A stretch of 64,000 bases of DNA from positions 12,710,001 through 12,774,000 of the forward strand of contig NC_056046.1 of assembly GCF_004379255.2 (NCBI RefSeq), read 5' to 3'. The notes under the pieces were generated by a model. The model saw only the letters and a program-made list of their open reading frames with translations. It did no database searches and was not told where the DNA came from. Positions 57,092 to 64,000 of the stretch are shown here, piece after piece. Source of the DNA: Salvia splendens. Its lineage: Eukaryota > Streptophyta > Magnoliopsida > Lamiales > Lamiaceae. Made by a program: the position numbers and the translations under genes. Position 1 is the first letter of the stretch; the number at the start of each line of letters is the position of its first letter.

Positions 57092-58904
57092 TAGTTTATA
57101 TAAGTTCAATCTTAAAGAGGCGTGCCTATATACAATATATTTTTTCCCTTTCAGAAATCTCAAACGTTCTAGTTAAATTACCACCCTCTCAGCCCTAAGA
57201 GTAATGCCTTTGAGTCCATGCATACACACATTGTCAGGACCAGTGGGTAATGTCAGGGTCAGTTGGTGGATTAAGTTCAAAGATACTAACAACATATGTT
57301 GCTTTTAAATCTGAATTTAAGAAAAGAGTGTTCAACCTACATCCACAGAAGAAATTAATCTTGAAAAATAATGCTGTATATGAATTCTGATTGAGTTCTA
57401 ATCTCACAATAATCAGGTATTTTCTACTGTTATGGTCCCCACTACATTCATGCAATATGGCTAAAATCTGAAAAAATAATAGAGATAGTAGTTTCAGGTC
57501 ATATCTAACAAAGTGTCCTGTTTTTTGACACAAACATGCAACTTTAGAAATGACACACCTCAATGCATGCTAATAAGAATGTAAATAGATAAAGTTAACT
57601 AAAGGTAACACGCCAACCATTAAGTTGAGAAAATTACCAAGATGTCTTCTGTGAGATCCCAGAGCTGGCGCACCAGAGTGATTCTATCCTTTAATGATGG
57701 TATCTCTCCAAGCACGTAAGACTTTGTGAGATAGCAAAAGATATTTTAAATTAAACCATGAGATTCGCATAATAAGCACAAATTGATAATTACAAAAATT
57801 GAGCATGCAACTAACATAGTGTAGCAGCTCGATGATATTGAGAAGCATTTAAACGAAAAAAAAACAGAGAATGTTTATAAAATAGCAAAAAAGTAAAAAA
57901 GATACTTACAGCAATGACCAAATCATGTTTTCTTCCAGACTTATTTTTGCTTATATTTTTAGTCAGTCACTGGAGGCTATCGTAGCTTTGGATTCGAGGC
58001 AATTCTTTTAAATCTGCATTCATTACCCAACACAAAACACAACTCAGGAGTAATCAAGAGATTTGTTTCACAATATCTATTGAGCTTAACTGATATTCAA
58101 AATGAGGTCAAGTGCAAGTGTCTTAAAAAATGGGAAAAGTGATGATTAAAATTTTTAGAAAATAAACACGGATGCAAGTTCAGAACATCAACAGTTAGAC
58201 CACAAAAAGTTAGAACTAACTGCATTAATACACAAGCAATGTATATCAAAATCTTGTCCCAACTTCCAAATCCACACCTTTGTTGCCTTGGTGCTCAGAT
58301 TTTAGAGAGGTCAAGAGTAATAATATAAAACATAAGAGAATGTTGGTAGGAGTACTAACTCGTAAATGGTAGCATATGCCAAGAAAGAAAATGGATATGA
58401 TCAAATAGATTTATAGATTTGTAACTAGAAATTCTCATTCAAACTAGAAACTGTGGACAAACTTCATCTCTATTCTCCATCACTCACAAGCACACAATTG
58501 CATATTTACCCAAGATCGTCCTTTTACTCAATTACTTCTACTCTTTTCCTGTGGATGACACCGTACATTAGTACATTACTATTACCCATGACCACAAACT
58601 AAATATTCAAAAAACAATCAAAGCAAAAAAAGGCAGAGAATCCATAACCAAAAACTGCTGCACAGCTCCGAAGTAGAAGCAAAATTATGAACACCAATCA
58701 ACGTTTGAGTTTGGTACGGGATTCCCATGGAAGTTAATGAATACGAACCAATTAATATTTGCTTCTAAGACCAACAGTTCTAGTGATATATTTGATTCTT
58801 TCAAATCATCCCTCATTATTGAGAAGATAAAAAAGAAAGAGTAAGGTCATTTGCCTCAAAGTTCACATAGAGGAAAAGATAATTACCACCCCAACATTGG
58901 ACAT

Positions 58905-58918
58905 CCCCCCCCCCCCCC
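58905..58918. repeat. Run of 14 C
   Basis: Homopolymer within intron 4 of the Rsm22-like gene; length may be unreliable in assembly. Confidence 0.8.
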
Positions 58919-60345
58919 ACACCCACACCCATACCACCCCAAAATAAGGTAAAAGTAAATAAAACATGTTTCAAATTCAATATGTAGTATACAGACCAAG
59001 TGTCCTCACATCATACCTTTAATTAGACCTAATCCTGCTCTTTGCATTGATTGTGATGGCTCCACCAAGTTAACATGCTCCAAAGACCCAGGCCAACCTC
59101 CCTTATCGCCCTACAAAATTGAATAAACACGATAAAAAAAAAACAAAACCAGTTCACAGACGATATAAATAGGCATATATCATGTGAAACCCAGGAAACG
59201 TGTTCAACGGGCTCACCACAGTGCTGAACCAGTTCCTGCCCCAAAATCCAGTACTTTAGTTGGAGCAAAATCAGGAACTCTTCTTCTCACCTAACACCAT
59301 CATTAAATTCTAATTAGGGATAATAGTTCTCCAACCGTTAGAGGTTGAATTAGATTATCTGGGATACAACACTTTCTTTTTTCTCTAAAAAACATATCCT
59401 ACAAAATAATTAAGTGAACTATTAAATAAAAATCACCATGAAAACACTTGTAAACAGATATTTACAGGGACGGGAAGTACACTGTGACGCATATCCTGTT
59501 AGAGTTTAAACCGATGATCACATGTTCAAAACATTTTCACAAAAATTTAGCAAACTAGTGAGATTCTGACAAAAAAAAGTACAGAATTCACTAGAAAAGA
59601 GAAGGATGCATATTCTAAACAACATATTACAAATACGAAGTAGACATAGATGTGCCCCTGGCCAAAGCTCACACAGACACACGCCATGGCTACGTCTACT
59701 TGCTTCTTTACCTCACTGAGAACTCGGTATAGAGCCGAGTAGACTGCAGGCATACGGGAAGCAACATATGCTATGGCTTGATCTTCTTGGTATCTAAGAC
59801 CAGCATCTCCATAGGCAGTGGAGAGTTTCCACCGCTGTGAGCGTTCCATAGCCTTCAACGGATCTTCCACTAGCTCCTTCGAAGTTGAGCTAGGGAGGAG
59901 CAAGTTCGCTTCCTTGATTCCAGTGAACGATCGGGACAAGCTTAGCACCTTCTGCCTCATATTGAGAAATTCTTGCTCTGGAACACAAATTTTGCCTTAG
60001 CACTTCATGAACGGACTAAAATGCATTAAGTATAAACTAAATTCCACATCACTTACCTTCTATAAAGCATGCATCAATTACATTGCTGGTAGTGGTCTGA
60101 TTACGAAATACTAGAAAAATTCATTATTGATTTAGACGAAAATTCATTTCTCATTTTCCTTCAGAACAGTGTAATAGCAAAGATCCCCATGGGAAGTGCA
60201 ACACAATGAATGCTATGCCGAACAGTAAACCTCGGAGGTAGGTCTCTATGGCAGTGCGGAGACGGTCTGAAACGACGTGGCAGCGCTGAGATTGTTTAGC
60301 TGCGAGCTTCAGCGTCTCGGCTGTGAATCTTGGCAGGGTTGCCAT

Positions 60346-60857
60346 TTTGCGATTGGTCGCGAGCCACCGGCGCCGGAGGTTTAAGGCGGCAACAACGTAG
60401 GGTTCAATGCAAAGTCGTCTAATAAGGGTGAACCTTCTATCTACTTTAATGAAGAAACGCCTAGCGACTTTAAACAGTCTAAGCTCACGAGTTTCAGATA
60501 TCATGGGCTTTATTGGGCTACAGCCTACAAAGCTGCAACAGGTTAGGCTGAGGTGAAGTTGGGCTTCTAAATGCCCTAATTGGATTGGGCCTACTTTAGC
60601 TATTGGAGATAACATTTTCGTTCAACATTTTATACTATGATGTTTGATGGTTTATTATGTAGAGGGGTGATAAAATAAAATATATATATTTTATTTTTAA
60701 AAATATGTTAATTTAAGTGGGACGGTGAAAGTAGCAATTTTTTATCGCATTTCTATGTTCATTTCCGGTGAACAATATTTAATCGTGCCTCCCAATATTT
60801 TCTATCACGTTCTTTGCTCATCTGTTATTTCATATATATTCTAATGATTGGGTAGTG
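60346..60857. other. 5' flank of the Rsm22-like gene
   Basis: The frame stays open upstream of the chosen ATG to 60615 but loses family similarity, so it is treated as leader and promoter. Nothing else seen. Confidence 0.45.
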
Positions 60858-60859
60858 AT

Positions 60860-61081
60860 AAAATGCAAATTCATATATTGTATAAAATCTAAACTATGAT
60901 CTGAACCGTTAAAAATATCAACATATGACAAAATAATAGAAAATGTCAACATAGCATCAACCGTTGACACCGTGTTAACATTTTATGTTGCTACTATTTT
61001 GTCATATGTTGACATTTTCTAATAGTCCAGATCATAGTTTGAAGTTTGTACAACATTTAGAGTTTGTATATGATTACATTC
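60860..61081. mobile_element. Foldback MITE-like hairpin, about 220 bp
   Basis: The left arm with 'aaactatgatctgaac' and 'caacatatgacaaaataata' pairs with the right arm 'ctattttgtcatatgttgac' and 'gtccagatcatagttt'. The loop is about 40 bp. Ends are not sharply defined and I found no certain duplication. Confidence 0.65.
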
Positions 61082-61816
61082 CTGTTCTAATATGTATAAC
61101 AGTAGCATACAATTTATTTACATATAAGAACAATTTTTAAAAATTACATAGTTAAATTACGAACCACTCAAGATTACATAAACAAATATAACATAATTTT
61201 TATACTAAGATTGAATCCAAAAATTACATAAGAAATTATAGTCACTCATGAAGGGGCCCAAGTGCGCCTAAATTTCTTCTACTAATTGTGTTGGAATCAA
61301 TTGTGATTGGAAGTATCACGCACCGACTCACAACGCTTTAGGTAATCTCGACAACGCTTTTTGCGTATTATGATTTGGAATGTCTATTGTATCGAATAAC
61401 TCAAATAGTCATATTATGTATTCGTCTACCCAATAAGGGACATTCGTTCATTCTTCATCGGTAATCGTGTTGTGAAAAAATAATAAGGAAGTAAGATATT
61501 TATAAAGGTGATAGATTTATTAAAAAAATGGAAAACAACAACCAGGGATTAGCTAGTTATTCGAATAAGAAAAAAAGGAAAGTAATTAAATTTGGTTAAT
61601 TTTTTAATATTAGAAAAGCACTCCCAATTCGGACTAAGATGGCCCATTGGCTCACTCACCCTCACTCCCCAGCATGCAGTCCATCAGCCAGTCCCCGTGC
61701 AACAAAATCTTGTCATGCTGGGACATGACAAATATGAAAGTTGTTGTTAACGGTATTATACACTTAGCCACATTATAGATGTTAAACTTGGTTTGTCCGG
61801 CCATCAAAAAATATTA
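61082..61816. other. Intergenic with a faint Harbinger transposase remnant
   Basis: On the minus strand at about 61230-61330 a short stretch resembles the C-terminal LVEEI-AHLGPF tail of Harbinger transposases, with stops. Weak. Confidence 0.3.
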
Positions 61817-62007
61817 TTCCCTCCGTCCTATTACAAGTGAGGCGTATTCTTTTTTATCCGTCCACTATAAGTGAGACATTTTATTTTTTGGCAAAACAAC
61901 AATATTCTCTCTTACTCTTTCTTCTCTCCTACTTTTCCTCTCTATTTTTTGTACTCCTAAAAACCCGTGCCCAAAAGAAATGTCTCACATGTAATAGGAT
62001 GGAGGAC
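61817..62007. mobile_element. Stowaway-type MITE, 191 bp
   Basis: Ends TTCCCTCCGTCCTATTACAA and complement AGTCCTCCATCCTATTACAT, with TA at 61815-61816 and 62008-62009. Confidence 0.8.
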
Positions 62008-62809
62008 TAAATTTAAAATTAAAATCTCATAATTTTTTTAAGGAAAAGAGGGTCAATAATGGATACTTAATGATTTCTTTTTGTGGTGACTCAAACTTTT
62101 AATGTATAAGTTTGAGATGAAACATCTTACTAATTGGATTGCATTTTGATATCAAATTGACATGACCTTTTTTTTAACCATTTCAAATAAAGATATTTGC
62201 TCGTAAATTCATAAATTTTCGCCAAATTATGATTATGCAAACAAAATTTAAATTTTTTTGCGTAAATCATAGAACTATTGATTATCTATGATTTTAACCA
62301 ATCTAATTATGCATACCAATTTTAAAATTTGTGTGTAAATTAAGTATAAAACTATTAATTTTAACCAATCAAGATTTTGGTATTAACATGACTTGCTTAG
62401 TAATATGTACTGCAATCCAAAGGAGAGCAGGACCAATTTTCAAATAATTAGCTTCAGTTCAGATTCATTTTCAATAATAATTAAAATTTCAGAGTGATTC
62501 GGATTAGGCAAAAATTATAAACTAAAATCTGAATGCTCATCAGACAAAAGCAGGGCCAAAATTTGAATGTTCATACCTACTTGCATGTAAAAAAATACAC
62601 CCAAAAGCTATTAAAAAGTGACCCAAAAAACCACATTATATGGTTTTTAAACCTTAAAAAGTAAAATAAATAAATAAAATTGGAAGCCGATCCTCAAGAA
62701 ATGATGTACTACCATTTTGTGCAAGACAAGCAAAAAAAATCAAAGAAAAAGCAAACCATACATAAAAGAGTAAAGGCAAAACTGGTCGTGAACATATGCC
62801 CATTTTATG
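62008..62809. other. Intergenic, nothing seen
   Basis: AT-rich sequence without recognisable features. Confidence 0.45.
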
Positions 62810-63068
62810 ATTTTGGTCCTATACTTTATCTTTGCATCCTGAACATTTCAACTCGGATCACAATTGGTCCTACGCTAACAATTCCGTCAATTTTAACCCG
62901 ATTTTGATGGTTTTAACAGTCTCATTCGGGTTAAAACCGTTTAAAAATCAGTCAAAATCGAGTTAAAACTATTTAAAAATTGACGGAATTGTTAGTGCAG
63001 GACCAATTGTGATCCAAGTTGAAATGTTCAGGATGCCAAAATTCAAAAGATAAAGAATAGGACTGATG
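62810..63068. mobile_element. Foldback element with ~85-bp arms
   Basis: The left arm from 'ggtcctatactttatctttg' through 'catcctgaacatttcaac', 'tcacaattggtcct' and 'aacaattccgtcaatttt' is repeated in reverse in the right arm (about 62975-63063). The middle also pairs ('gattttgatggttttaac' region). Non-coding; type uncertain. Confidence 0.75.
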
Positions 63069-63218
63069 CGTAGCATATTTCTTATACTTTTCCCCCTAAA
63101 CTACACATTTTTATGTTAATTATAACTCATCAAGTTGTATTTGTATTGAAGTTTAGGAGGGTTGGAAGCTGGAAGTTCGCCGGGTGGAATTGGCAAAGCA
63201 TGTAGAGATCAGAAATTT

Positions 63219-63342
63219 CGCCCGGTCGGGCGATTATGAACTTCAAAACGCCCGGTCGGGCGATACGCGTAAAAGCATGAAGAGAGTCCAGAAAGTTCGC
63301 CCGGTCGGGCGATTCTTGTCTCTAATTTCGCCCGGTCGGGCG
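63219..63342. repeat. Four identical 14-bp palindromes CGCCCGGTCGGGCG
   Basis: Copies at 63219-63232, 63249-63262, 63298-63311 and 63329-63342, mostly preceded by TT and followed by AT or TT. Spacings are 30, 49 and 31 bp. Each can form a 6-bp GC stem with a 2-base loop. Confidence 0.9.
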
Positions 63343-64000
63343 TTTGTTTCTTTTAACTGCAATATTGCAGTTTTGTGCGGCGGTTTTCTTTTCCCAAGGA
63401 GAATGCTGCAAAAGGAAAGCGACGTGAGGGAGGAAAAGGGGAAAAAGCTGAGAAGAAAGGCAGAAGTAAGGGAGAGAGGGATAGGCAGCAGAGAGAGTGA
63501 CGTAGGGGAGAGCAGTGATTATTGACCAAAAATTAAGGAAAGAAAAAGTTGACTGTGGGGTGCCAATCTATATTGAAGAATTGTTAATTCTTCAAGCTTA
63601 CTCCATGAATCAAAGGGTTTTTCTTCCATTGTCAATTGCTCCTAGTTTAATTATGCTTGGCTAAAAATATTGTGTTACTCCAAACATGTAATTGGATAAT
63701 TTGTTCATGTGATTTATGCTATGTTCTTCTTTATCTTATGATCATTTTTACCACAATTTTAGTGTTTGAATCTATTACTTTTGGTGCACCTTTTGTAGTA
63801 GATCTTTAGGCTTATTTGAATGTCTCTTTAACTTTGAATAAGTTGGAACATTGTGGTAATTAATTATCAATTAGATTTGTTCAAATGATAATTTGATAAT
63901 GGATTTCTTGAGCTTATAGTAGTTGATCTTTGAGTCTCGCGCTTCCGTAGGATCCTTAGATTAATGAAAATTAGTTTATAGAATATGTGTTCAACTATTC
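63343..64000. other. Purine-rich then T-rich sequence, possibly the start of a large LTR element
   Basis: A purine-rich stretch (63395-63510) is followed by T-rich sequence running off the edge. General style resembles long gypsy LTRs, but no end or duplication is visible in the window. The 113-codon open frame at 63184-63525 is low-complexity and not convincing. Confidence 0.3.

Larger units (their letters stand above)
51837..60345 (-). pseudogene. RSM22: Rsm22/METTL17-like mitochondrial small-subunit methyltransferase gene, 12 exons, disrupted
   Basis: Twelve exons with GT-AG borders: 60345-60231, 59977-59712, 59290-59217, 59110-59017, 58013-57910, 57721-57638, 56515-56435, 56359-56276, 56171-56077, 55187-55111, 52422-52334 and 52223-51837. 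The translation follows the Rsm22 family: AIAYVASRMPAVYSALYRVL, the SAM-binding motif DFGAGTGSALW, LVEPSQSMQRAG, SYVLGEIPSLKDRITLVRQL, VEPGTPQG, SQMRSHILWM, HDGPCPL, PLRGFEDEKFCYVA, and a C-terminal beta-like WGRIIYMPFRRG segment. The protein normally acts in mitochondrial ribosome small-subunit assembly. Disruptions: one-base losses in exons 4 and 9, a one-base gain in exon 12, a TGA in exon 5 (after SYDSLQ) and a TAA in exon 7 (after GTPQG). Introns are kept, so it is a duplicated, not a processed, copy. The three indels sit in homopolymers, where assembly error is possible; the stops do not. Confidence 0.85.

Noticed and set aside
63184..63525. 113-codon open frame over the palindromes
   Set aside because: The repeated RSGD/RPVGR parts are just translations of the palindromes, and the rest is purine-rich low complexity.

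Overview
This is a gene-poor, transposon-rich stretch of a flowering-plant nuclear genome. The signs are spliced genes with GT-AG introns, an R2R3-MYB factor, a plastid-derived insertion (part of trnL-CAA), plant-type LTR retrotransposons, PIF/Harbinger, Mutator-like, hAT and Stowaway elements, and AT-rich intergenic DNA. A eudicot of the Lamiales (Salvia-like) is my best guess, by general resemblance only.

Layout: 1-255 is the 3' end of a gene, probably a WD-repeat protein. 256-8100 is intergenic and holds a hAT-type MITE, a Stowaway MITE and small tandem repeats. 8106-9140 holds the one complete ordinary host gene, a two-exon R2R3-MYB with a bHLH-interaction signature. 10134-20895 is a complete, apparently young Ty3/gypsy element of the Tat/Retand type. 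Its 572-bp LTRs look identical and it has a 5-bp target duplication. It carries gag-protease, then a pol with RT, two RNases H and integrase, a tandem-repeat 3' region, and two genes on the opposite strand, one of them with two introns. 21072-23078 is a PIF/Harbinger element with a transposase broken by stops. 23295-28068 has two solo LTRs on either side of a non-autonomous Mutator-like element. 28900-33350 has a tiny two-exon ORF, an LTR remnant and a broken FAR1/FRS-like gene. 34150-37640 is an AT-rich ~225-bp tandem array split by a solo LTR. 43890-47915 is a three-level nest: a solo LTR inside a Harbinger inside a Stowaway MITE. 49206-49290 is plastid DNA. 51837-60345 (minus) is a 12-exon gene for an Rsm22/METTL17-like mitochondrial protein that appears to be a non-processed pseudogene. 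The right end holds foldback elements and a cluster of four identical GC-rich palindromes.

How parts work together: in the retroelement, gag-protease and pol are in one frame. They are separated by a single UAG whose next six bases (CAA UCA) fit the tobamovirus-type readthrough consensus CAR-YYA, which suggests pol is made by stop-codon readthrough. The antisense genes lie between pol and the 3' LTR; one has a domain resembling the 'putative gypsy type transposon' family and both have coiled coils. Elsewhere the pattern is repeated insertion, nesting and LTR-LTR recombination, with few working genes. All family assignments were made by reading translated sequence; no database search was run.
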